This document shows positions 55,033 through 64,000 of a stretch of DNA of 64,000 nt, piece by piece (the first letter of the stretch is position 1; every line of letters begins with the position of its first letter). Origin of the DNA: Perkinsus olseni (lineage: Eukaryota > Perkinsozoa > Perkinsida > Perkinsidae). The DNA lies in contig JABANP010000005.1 in NCBI GenBank assembly GCA_013115135.1, positions 1 through 64,000 of the forward strand, written 5' to 3'. The translations under genes and the position numbers were made by a program. The notes beneath the pieces were generated by a model. That model was not told where the DNA came from. It was given only the letters and a program-made list of their open reading frames with translations, and did not search any database.

Positions 55033-55393
55033 TCCGCGAAGGTTTCCTGACGAATTAGCCCATTTCCTTTTTACGTGGGCCATTATAATCTTCATGGTTT
55101 GTAAGTTCTGTGTTTGGTGACTGTCTCTCAGTGAGGCTCTTAGGTTTGACAGCAGGAACGATGTACAAGCTCAGACCAGATGATTTTGATTGGATTGAGC
55201 AGGAGAGGTAGTAGTACTGTTCGCGGTGGTGGTGGTGGTGGCAGTGATACATGATCGTCCTGTATGGTATAGATCGAAGGCAGAGGCAGCCAAGGCCCGT
55301 CTTGATAAACGATTGGAGGCTCAGAAGACCGCTGCCAGAGCGATACAGGAGGGGCAAGTGCTTGGTGGTACGTCGAGTACTGATGATAAGTGA
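55033..55393 (+). CDS. Small single-pass membrane protein, 5' end unresolved
   Basis: Exons ending at 55100, spanning 55132-55207 and spanning 55273-55393 join in one frame. They read RRFPDELAHFLFTWAIIIFM, then VLRLLGLTAGTMYKLRPDDF, then a charged helix (RSKAEAAKARLDKRLEAQKT) ending GGTSSTDDK. The first hydrophobic stretch is a likely membrane helix. The intron 55101-55131 would be only 31 nt, and 55208-55272 is 65 nt. The layout suggests a mitochondrial membrane-complex accessory subunit, but I cannot name it. The first Met in the resolved part is at 55094, so an upstream exon is probably missing. Confidence 0.5.
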
Positions 55394-56515
55394 AAGATAG
55401 TCTTAAACATGTTTCATCCTTTACAACATGCTTATGTTGGTGTTAAAGGCTCAATCGGGTACGGGTAATAGTGATTCGGCCATCGCCCGCGGAGTACGGC
55501 TCACAATTACATTCATCAAATACTGCCCCCCCACACAACACCAATGTGGTGGCTGTAAGTTTATGAAAACTACTAGAGAGCGTCACCATCACCACCCTCT
55601 TCTCGATCCAGTGCGGTGGTCTCCCTTTCTCTGAGATATCTAACAGGGAGGATAGTCTGGTGGTGCCCCTGTCCTGATCAGTACTCGGCAATATCGTTCT
55701 GTAATTGGAATATCCTCTGCATCCTCTTATCTTCAGCAGAGGGATCTCGATGTACCTTAGCATGATGTCACCTGCCGCCAGTAGCAGTTCGCTTGGCCTC
55801 CCACCTTCATGCTTAGGACCTCACCTACTACGAGCTGATCTGGCAAGAGTGATAGGGGTAGCTCCACTGATTGATGATCATACCTACACACGAATCATGG
55901 ACAGCCAGCTGTGAGTTGTATGCTACGTTATAAGCGTTGCAATACCGTCCTCAAGATCGACTCGACCAACAAAGAATCGATTCTTAGCTGAAGGGGATGT
56001 GTGGCGACAGAGAGGAGCTTGACAATACCCACCCTGCATCGACACGAATGGAAGGTCGTCATCATCAGCACTAGCGTCGATAGTTGACTGAGCCGGAGAT
56101 GTCCTTATGATTGAACTCGATATGGACATGAGGGGGTGGCTTACCAAAGCATTCTCTGCTCAATCATGATATAACAAAAACACAACCTCAAGTTGGTAGG
56201 TAATTTTACACATGATTTAAGAGATATCACGTACATGACTTAGCCGACCACACCGTCATCATCCATGCCCCCATCCACACCCATTCTCTTCATCGGTGTA
56301 TCATCTTCTCTCCTCTCCTCGGTATGCAACCAGCACACCATCAGAGACGCCGGTAGACACCAGTGCATCACGCCAGTGGTATTGGTATCAGAGGACTCAT
56401 GCTGCTGCTGATCACTGTCATCTCGAGCAGGTGGAGGGGATGATGATGATGCAGGAATCATGATCGATCTAACGGACTACTGACCATTAGCTATCGTATG
56501 GCGATGTCGAGGAGG
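55394..56515. other. Unassigned stretch with minus-strand frames
   Basis: Minus-strand frames at 55443-55763, 55923-56147 and 56240-56461 are open and locally plausible (NRFFVGRVDLEDGIATLIT; LPLSLLPDQLVVGEVLSMKV near 55780-55880), but show no known domain. The frame at 56240-56461 might be a last exon of the Rab gene. I could not establish a gene model. Confidence 0.3.
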
Positions 56516-57337
56516 CTACCGTGGATCCAGAAGTCCCTGATCGATCCTGTTGAGTACACGTGTAGTTAGTGTACGGAATACTTCCTGTACACCTTCGCCT
56601 GTAGCTGCTGACGTCTCCATGAACAATACTGAGTTCTCCTGGGCGAAGCGGCTCGCTTCAAGGAAGGATACCTACCACTCATTCGGAAGATACCACTGGA
56701 AGCATTGCCGACCTCCCGTTGATCAGCCCCTAAGTCTTTCTTATTCCCTAATATCACCACCGACAAGTCATCTTGACCTGTCTGATTGCGGGCATCCTGG
56801 AGCCATCCTGGTAGATGATTGTAGCTCTCTCTTGATGTTATATCATACAATAGTACCACACCTGCTGCCCCTCTATAATAGCTCCTTGTTACAGTACGGT
56901 ACCTGCAGCAGCGGCAGCAGCAGCTGTTTCAGAGGAGTCTGTACGAGTCCTTCACCGAGAAGTAACCCACAACCTCGCCATATATTCATGGCGCTCGTTT
57001 ATTACCGTTGTTGGCCCGCTGTATCCCATATTTGAAGCTTAACTCTCTTGCTGTTGACCTTGATGACTTTGCTAGCGAATTCAACACCGATAGTGTGTTC
57101 GGATTGGTCGCTGAATACCCCTTCAAGGAACTGTCTTATTATGCATGACTTCCCTGATCCAGCATCCCCTATAATGATGATCTTCAATCTAATATCGTAT
57201 TCATGATCTCTCTGTCTTGGTTGTCCTCCCATTGGAGTAGAGAGTGAAGCAGCGGCCATCGCCATCTGTGAGGGCTCACTCAATGTCATAGATGTTGATG
57301 ATGTTATTGAGGTATCCAAGGTAGCATGCCTCATCAA
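56516..57337 (-). CDS. Rab4-like small GTPase
   Basis: Exons are 57006-57337, 56713-56902 and 56516-56671, with introns of 103 and 41 nt. The G motifs are [20 protein letters not shown] (P-loop), [12 protein letters not shown] (switch I), [20 protein letters not shown] (switch II), [12 protein letters not shown] and [10 protein letters not shown]. The sequence [20 protein letters not shown] and [12 protein letters not shown] fit Rab4/Rab14, which act in early and recycling endosomes. A 50-residue N-terminal extension precedes the G domain. Switch II has Gln where the family has Glu. The frame ends DPR without the expected prenylation cysteines, so a further exon is likely to be missing from this model. 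Confidence 0.85.
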
Positions 57338-57487
57338 AAGGGAGAAGAACGACTGTTAGGCCGCTACCTACCAACTCGATGCCCCACGCTGATTCACCAA
57401 TTCAAAACTAATACTAATACTGTGATATCAGAAACCAGCATGATGAAACACGATAATGGCACGAGCCATGGGCCGGCGCTCCTGTCG

Positions 57488-59179
57488 TTACTCCTCTTCA
57501 ACAGCCCTTCTCTCGGGAATACCCGCCTTTCGACGGAATTCCCTCAGCTTAGCATCGAACTTTCTCTCACTAACCCCTTCCGATTTATACACATCTTCCT
57601 GAGGGGCTCATCGATGACAAGTCATCCTCCTCTACCGTAAGTGCACTGGCAACTACATGTTGTAATTTGCCTTCCTCTCTGCGTTGCTTTTCCCTAAGCC
57701 AGTAGCTATAGTCCAACTCTGGAGCTATCTTCGTGCTCAGGACCTGCGAAGGTGATCACCAGAACCTGCAACTGAGTAAGAGTTCACCTGTAACATCGCA
57801 TCAGCTCGTTGTTGCGACACTCTCGGCTTGGGTGATGTTGGATCTACGTCGCAACAGTGACTGGGATTACGAGGAGTCGTTCAAGAACCCACCTGTTCGA
57901 TACGCATGTGGTTGAGGTACAGCAAGCCTACTGAGCCGATACACTAGCCATTGTACAGGGTCCATGATAGGGAAGGTATGATATACCTTAGGGACCCAGT
58001 CGTACCTGGCAAGAAACTAAGGCCATAGGAAAGACGGAGTTATGAGCCTCTTACGGTGCAACACACATGACTTCAGCTCGGCACACTGCCTTGACCATCT
58101 CTGCTTGCTTCTTCCTAGAGAGCATGGTTACTCGTCTAGGGTGTATGTATCCATTCTGTGCCCTGAGGGGATGCATTCAAGACGCTGCAACGGCTCCATG
58201 ATGGAAGATGTGACCTATAGTGCTGAAGAACATCCACGTTCCGCCAATGCATCTGCTCTCTAGCAAGCTGCTTCTGCAGAGGCGACGGCTCCCAAAAACT
58301 AACAGGTTTGGAATATACACCAACTTATCGATTCTAGAGTACAGAGTGGCATCTACCTCTGCTCCATTTTATGTGGTTTCGGTATTTCCTCCGCGGGTCC
58401 ACGATTGAGCCACTTCCTATACTGTTTAGAATAAGAATCATATCTCAGTTTGAACTGTAATAGGCTCTTCCTTATAGCCACTCTAGTCCTCTTAGCCTCA
58501 GCTGCGGACGCTACTCTAGCATACTCTTCAAAATCAGCAAGCAACTTATCTAACAACATCACGCGAAGACACATCCAACTCCCGAGCTGCTACTCGTGAT
58601 AGCACGATTACCTTTAGTATGATCCAGTTGTGTAACAAATGGATCCCAATAGGGGTCTATTTTATGCTGTCTTTGTGCCACACGCCACTCCCTTTTCTGT
58701 GGCGTTTCATCATCATTAAATTCGTCCAGTCGATAGAATAGTTTTCGCGTTAACTCAGTCTCCTCCTGCGTGAGCTTCTCAATAGCAATGGCTGGTCGTG
58801 TATGTATGTCAGGATCCGTGTCGCAACGACTCTTCCGTATCTACATGAATCATCGCCATGTGATGACAGAATAGCCATTGTGTCCTACCTCATCAAGACA
58901 TTCCAGGAACAGTGCTTCACTCGTTGCCCTATTGCTGACTTTAGTATCCGAAGCAGCAGCAGCAGCTGACGATGACGATGACGTCGGAACACCAGTCTGA
59001 CCAGAGCCCTGCTTCCATGGGCCCTCCCTCCTTGATGTAAACAATCGGTAAGGCTTCAATGGTGGTACTAGGGCAGCTGCGATGTTGACGATAGGGCCAC
59101 ACGATGAAGAGCCATTGAAGCGGCCTAATATCATACTGATCACACTCCCATCAGAGGTTGTAAGATCCAACAAACTCAT
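57488..59179 (-). CDS. Mitochondrial small-subunit ribosomal protein bS18m with extensions
   Basis: Splicing over an intron of about 52 nt (near 58160-58212) gives the S18 core: MHWRNVDVLQHYRAQNGYIH followed by PRRVTMLSRKKQAEMVKAVC. This matches the bacterial pattern of Asn-Val helix, PRR-T-L and KKQ-basic helix. A further join adds FLARYDWVPKVYHTFPIMDP. Long N-terminal exons (WDPFVTQLDHTKG; LLADFEEYARVASAAEAKRT) and a C-terminal helical tail (LDYSYWLREKQRREEGKL; KLREFRRKAGIPERRAVEEE) make the protein several times larger than bacterial S18. Met at 59134 gives a presequence-like start (MILGRFNGSSSCGPIVNIAA). With the first Met, only 18 nt separate it from the gene upstream. Confidence 0.75.
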
Positions 59180-59197
59180 GAGATGCCTCCAGTGAAA

Positions 59198-61657
59198 CTA
59201 GACGGGGTGGGGACCATCATCATCATTGGGTTGCTGCCCCGGTATCTCAGCAGCCCCTTGGTAATCATCACTCGCACACATCGATACGGAGCGAGTTCCA
59301 CTGGCGTTGTCATCGCCATCAGCAGCAACAACATCGATATCGCTTCTTAATTGTTGTTCAGCGGCCTCCGTTTCTACAGCCGCCGTCGCAGGGGTAGGCT
59401 CGGATTCTATGCCTATCATGATACTTCTAATGTTGGACCACTTCGACAAGGCTGATTGAGTGAACGTATGCTCGCTACCACACAATACCTAACAATAGGA
59501 AAAATGAGGCTTCCAGTGGAGGCTGTAAACTATACCGTTAACATGTAGAAAGATCGCTCGTATAAAGCGAGCATTTGATTGCAAGCGGCCTTGGTGATGA
59601 GAGATGCTGAGGTAGCACCAATGAGGTTGAGGTAGGTGTCAGCTATCTCCTCGAAGCACCATGCGTAAGAGTAGTTAGCAAGAGGTGTTACTCGTGACAG
59701 GAATCTATTATTCATGATAGGCACACTAATACTACGAACAGTGTGGTGGTGGTGGTATTACTCAGCCTTATCCTTTTGATGAGCCGCCGCCCCCAGCCAG
59801 TCGGACTTCTCTCTGCATATTGCAGCCAGCCATACATCCATTTGATGTAGTATCCAATGGCACCCTCTCGAGAAAACCTTGGCCCCTTCAGAATATACTA
59901 ATTGGATATCAGCCTCATCGTCAGCTTCAGTAACAGCAAGGCGTTCATCATACCTTATGATAAACACCATCACCCTAGCCCCAGCACTCCCAACAACTAC
60001 TGTCGCTCCAGATCCTCCAGCTCCTCCATATCAGATTCATTCAATCGTGTTCTACAGAATGTACAGGGTGACGTACACCAACGATGCTTGGATGCCCGGG
60101 AGTCACCATTGATAGGCAAGGATCCATCCTATCATGATTGGCTGTGATGTTGTGCGGTGGGCCATTACAACTCACCTTCCATTCTGTATAAGGATACACT
60201 ACTCCAGTATGACACTGAGTACATCTAAAACCTCTAGCGTAGTCGACAGGCTCGTCACATCGACGACAGTGGCATGTGAATAACCATCCTAGATTATTGA
60301 AATGATCTTTCCTAACGGCAAGGTATCTTGGTCGCTCACCTTGAAGCCGTTGCCTGCGCACAATCGTACTTTTGAAAAGTTCCTCATCTCCAATATAGGA
60401 TATGGTAAGCTCATCACCAGGTTCGATAGGCACTCTTGCTCTCAATACGAACGAGTCGTTAGGGCCGTAGTGCCAACAACAGGTAGCCTGATGGAGTACA
60501 GTGTACTGCCCCGATAAATGAAGCGGTTACTGATTCATACCTCACAGGAGTGGCTGAGCATGGATATCTTGTCATACATGATGAGTCCATCAGCAACAGT
60601 GTGATGGCCAAATGAGTTGAACCTGTTAAGAATGAGAAGCATCGGGTGTACGTATTTTGTGATGGTAGCAAAACAGCAGCGTGTAAGATTGAGTACCAGT
60701 ACTACTACTACTACCTCCATATGAGCAATAGATGAACATAGTCACGAGCATCTAGTTGCATCAACTTCCACATCCATACTTCCCTCTCATCCTTTGGTAT
60801 GGCTTCCACGTGACCATGTACCAGTCTATGGAGCATTTCTTGACAGTTCGGATAGTTGCTTGATGGCTCGCCTTGAGATTCTGTAAGAGAGAGCACATAC
60901 TTTGTAGACAAGTAGCCGTGGTGTTGTGTACCATTAGTAGGAGCATCAACTGGAGGGGCCCATTTATCATAACAACGAACTAGTTTATCCTCATGCAGGA
61001 AGAGTAGTGATGATAATGCTGCCATATGCCATACGATAGGGAGCTCTAAGGCAGAATAGTAGCCAAGCCGAGGAGTGAGGCATTCCCCTACTACTACCCA
61101 GAGATACCGAGGCTTCCTCTTCTTTCAACCACTCGTACAAAATCTGATGTTAAAACGTAAAGATAGATTGTGGATAGGATATTGAGTGCTCACTGGGCAA
61201 GTGTCTGGTGTAACTATTTGAAGGGGTGACTCCGCAAAAACGATTTCTCCAGGACGTATAACATCACCCTCATCCATACGACTAAACATGCATCTGCCCT
61301 TATCTGTGGTGTCCCTGACCTGACCATAACCTCATAGCAGGCTAGTAGCAACAACATTGTTATGACCTCAACTCTCGCTGCTATCCGGGCATCACTCCAA
61401 TCCTCCCCACACACGGGCTCAGTGGAGTCCGGAGTCGCATGGACGGCAGTATTAGAGGACCCCTCCCCAACATCTCCTGGTGTCCCTTCATCAAGATCAC
61501 GCATAATAGATTCTGTTTGATTGTGTGATGATGATGTAGATTGACTCCGATGTTGGTGATGATGATAAGGCCCCTCAGTGCAATGCTGTGATGTGACTGT
61601 TGAATGGTTGGAGTCTGTAAGGGTGTCCGGCGGTGGAGGAGGAGCCATTGAGGGCAT
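59198..61657 (-). CDS. Second SMYD-like SET protein with degenerate motif
   Basis: The N-terminal part is Ser/His/Pro-rich (MPSMAPPPPPDTLTDSNHS). SET features follow: PGEIVFAESPLQIVTP, a long helical insert, DKISMLSHSCE joined to ATCCWHYGPNDSFVLRARVP, then IEPGDELTISYIGDEELF. A post-SET Cys cluster comes next (WLFTCHCRRCDEP, then FRCTQCHTGV). Helical, TPR-like exons follow (YAWCFEEIADTYLNL; HTFTQSALSKWSNIRSI), as in SMYD C-terminal lobes. The NHSCxPN motif that contacts S-adenosylmethionine reads SHSCEAT here, so activity is doubtful. The Tyr of LTISY is kept. It lies head to tail between Pth (100 nt) and bS18m (18 nt). Confidence 0.65.
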
Positions 61658-61757
61658 CGACAGAAAACATCCTCAGTAGGTGTAGTAGTGATATATGATG
61701 GTTATGACTTCAACACAACCCCATAACAGTGGACACAGGAAACAACATGTAGGAGTA

Positions 61758-63125
61758 TCACGAGTCGCTATCATCATCATCTTGTGTATCCAACTTTAAG
61801 ATGTTCGCCAAGTTGGCAGCGCTATCAAACCCTCGGAAGAGCCAGATACGGATGACCTATACAGTGGAGGCAATGCTTCCCTAATCTTTCTCGCAGGCAT
61901 GCATGCTTAAGATGCTACGGTGCAAGTGGGGCTAATGCTCGGCTACTCCACCGTGGCCGACCAGTACTACCTGTGCAGCATATTTGGATACGTCATGAAA
62001 GAGAGCTTGTTCTCGTGCATTGAGCCTGCCCAATGCTAGGCTAGGTTTCACCCTCTCCAACCCGCCACCTATCGCCCTCTTCCCCATACCTATCCTTAGA
62101 CGGGCTACTTCCTCTGTACGCGTGACCTTGATAGTGAGCCAACGGTCTTTCACTGTAACTAGCTGTAACACATTACCTTCAGTATGCTCTCCAGACCATT
62201 CTGTCCGCCACTACTACCACCCGGTTTCATTCTGAGCTTCCCCAATGGTATCGTCAAGTCATCACATACAACAAGGACCTACCTACGCAAGAACGGGCAT
62301 CAACCTGATGGTCATGGCCGTGTAATGCCATCACCGAGTTCCGATCATTCGCTTGGAGCCTCAAGTCGGATAATGCCGGTCTCGCGGCTAACCCCGATCG
62401 ATTCATGAAAGTACGGGGCTTGATCAGGTTGACACTATCCAGTGAGGAACGCCAAACACCATTCTGAGGAGGTTGAGCTGCGCACGTTTGGTTGGTCGGG
62501 CGGTTAGTACATCCTCAGTGGCCTGCTTTGATCTATCGCTCCTCCTATCAATAAGATCATCTCCTCTTATGCTTGCTATATAATCAAAGGTTAATTCCTT
62601 CATTTCACAAACATCACTTAGCCATCTCTTACGACTATGAAAGGACGTTTGTGGCGTGGTACTACTACCCAGTAAACTGGCAGTCCGATCACCAACCGCA
62701 AAGCCGGCATTATGCCGTGTACCCTCAAATTTAGGGCCATGGTTGCCGAGGAATAGTACCAATACTTTCGATGATGGTGATGATGATGCACTAGAATGGT
62801 CAGCTTTCGACCGGCGTGTAGATGCCGCGACCGACCTCCGTTGTACGTTGCACGATAGCTGCTGCTGCTGCTGCTGCAACGGTTCCAAACGCTGCACACG
62901 TAGACCGAAGACGGCAGGCTTCATCTCGGCTGTAACCTTGTTGTCTGTAAAATTGAAAACCAACAACGGAAGTTGTGGACTGAGATGAAATGACCGCTCC
63001 ACCCAAGCCGCCGCAACTCCGAGAAGAATTGTTGGCGTTGAGGAATTTTTAAGAGTAATGAAGGACGCAAGATTCTGAGTAGAGGCCATTCCGTCCTGGG
63101 TTGAGCCGCGAGCCCTCTTGAACAC
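61758..63125 (-). CDS. PTH1: Peptidyl-tRNA hydrolase (bacterial Pth type)
   Basis: The enzyme releases peptides from prematurely dropped peptidyl-tRNA. Motifs: [20 protein letters not shown] with the catalytic His and Asn, [33 protein letters not shown] with the catalytic Asp, [11 protein letters not shown], and [13 protein letters not shown]. The last exon [20 protein letters not shown] is joined across a roughly 105-nt intron that ends at TATAG. GNHG replaces the usual GNPG. The N-terminal 100 residues include a poly-Gln run and a basic Ser-rich stretch, probably a targeting region. The bacterial type in a eukaryote usually works in organelles. The exact first Met is uncertain. Confidence 0.85.
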
Positions 63126-63149
63126 GTCCAGTTCATCTGTATCATCAGG

Positions 63150-63682
63150 ATGTCATTCTCATGTTTCGGCACTGGTGCAACATCAGAGGATGGTACAACC
63201 CTGGGCTATAATAAAGCATCGTATCAACAGCAGCAGCAGCAGTCAGGAGGGAGACCTCAGGAATCAACAGTATCTCGGAATACTAGGAGATTATCGAAGC
63301 TAGAGCAACTAGCATCAGCAGAAGCATGTGTATTCGATGTATACTCGGATATATGCCTAAAACAATGCAAACTAGGGATTGGGGAGACACACTGGAGAAG
63401 GCTACTCAAAAAGGCCGGAGTATTGGATGTAATAAGAACAATAACAACAACCACCTGGCTCATGTACACTGCCTGTTTCAGTTTGTAGGGTCCTCGGTAG
63501 CCACCAATGTACATTACCGTTCGCTGCTTCCCGGTGGTATGAGAAGGCTCAGGCTAGAGGGATTTCAAAAAGCTATAGCAATGATTGCCAACTACTGCTA
63601 TCCGATACAACAACAACAACACCCACAAGGAGGAGAACAGCACGGTGGCAGCAGCAGCAGTAGAACGTTAGTTGACGCGTAG
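63150..63682 (+). CDS. p25-alpha/TPPP-family protein
   Basis: Two exons, 63150-63428 and 63482-63682, are joined across a 53-nt intron and give 159 residues. The p25-alpha core is recognisable: KLEQLASAEACVFDVYSD, THWRRLLKKAGVLD (the cognate of KLCKDTGLID) and RRLRLEGFQKAIAMIA. It is preceded by a poly-Gln run and followed by a Gln/Ser-rich tail. The family binds or bundles microtubules and is widespread in flagellated protists, where apicortin is a relative. Only 24 nt separate its start from the divergent Pth start. The p25 third repeat (GxGxGxxGR) is not seen in these exons. Confidence 0.55.
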
Positions 63683-64000
63683 GGTGTGGATGATAACGAT
63701 TCCCACCTGACCAAGTTTCTCAACCTAGATACATTCATTTCGTATGGAAACACTTACGACCACTGGTAGGGACTTGGAAGATCGGTAGTGCAGAAACGAT
63801 GCATCATCATCCATCTGTACCACCGAACTTTGATGAGTGTGACATTGCAGCAGATCTCATCAAAGAGTGGCGTAATAACAATGTCCAGCCAATGCCGCCC
63901 ACTATGCTATCAATCAGGTCATAATCGAGCGAGTACAACCTTCGTGACATCAGTCGATGCGGTACCCGAGCGGGTCAACAGGACGGTGCATTCTAGAAGG
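63683..64000. other. Right edge of window, possible exon
   Basis: A plus-strand frame at about 63800-63922 (HPSVPPNFDECDIAADLIKE) is plausible coding sequence preceded by an AG acceptor. It may be a further exon of the p25-alpha gene or of a gene cut off by the window edge. Nothing more can be said. Confidence 0.3.

Overview
The window looks like nuclear DNA of a protist, most likely a Perkinsus-type alveolate. Nearly every gene is broken by short GT-AG introns. I checked more than a dozen by reading-frame continuity; most are about 41-61 nt and one candidate is 31 nt. Thioredoxin reductase ends in the CGGGKC redox tail known from Plasmodium. Flagellar genes (outer-dynein-arm docking subunit, p25-alpha) sit beside trypsin-free housekeeping functions such as a mitochondrial ribosomal S18, MetAP1 and peptidyl-tRNA hydrolase. 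The genus is inferred; no marker gene names it.

Layout. 1-7.4 kb is a mobile, repeat-rich block: one long intronless ORF (PHD finger, RING-like finger, FLYWCH-like zinc module, MULE transposase) bracketed by two tandem arrays, then a patch of scattered TTGGCGA motifs. 7.5-12.2 kb holds three plus-strand genes: TMEM65 fused to an EF-hand and a partial GAF domain, the ribosome-biogenesis factor CMSS1, and the SRAP/HMCES abasic-site protein. From about 12.2 to 33.9 kb all recognisable genes are on the minus strand, head to tail: coiled-coil unknowns, a C2H2 nuclear protein, a SMYD-like SET methyltransferase, an LRR protein, unknowns, MetAP1, thioredoxin reductase and an ODAD1/DC2-like docking subunit. 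An Atg14/UVRAG-like gene (34.6-36.7 kb) lies on plus. From 36.9 to 63.1 kb the minus strand resumes: EXD3/Mut-7 exonuclease, an otubain with C-terminal zinc motifs, an SR splicing factor, two unknowns, Vps34 PI3-kinase, 3-ketoacyl-CoA reductase, a Rab4-like GTPase, bS18m, a second SMYD-like protein and peptidyl-tRNA hydrolase. A p25-alpha gene starts 24 nt away on the plus strand.

Working together: Vps34 and the Atg14/UVRAG-like protein would belong to one PI3-kinase complex, and the Rab4-like GTPase to the same endosomal system. MetAP1 (with a presequence-like N terminus), bS18m and perhaps Pth serve organellar translation. TrxR handles thiol redox. The two SMYD-like proteins modify proteins. 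Same-strand genes are commonly separated by only 18-350 nt, as expected for a compact genome that may use spliced-leader trans-splicing.

The best candidate for something undescribed is the transposon at 1.05-6.3 kb. It combines a PHD reader and a RING-like finger with a complete-looking DDE transposase, and its two flanking arrays share a small hairpin whose arms differ between sides by compensating changes.
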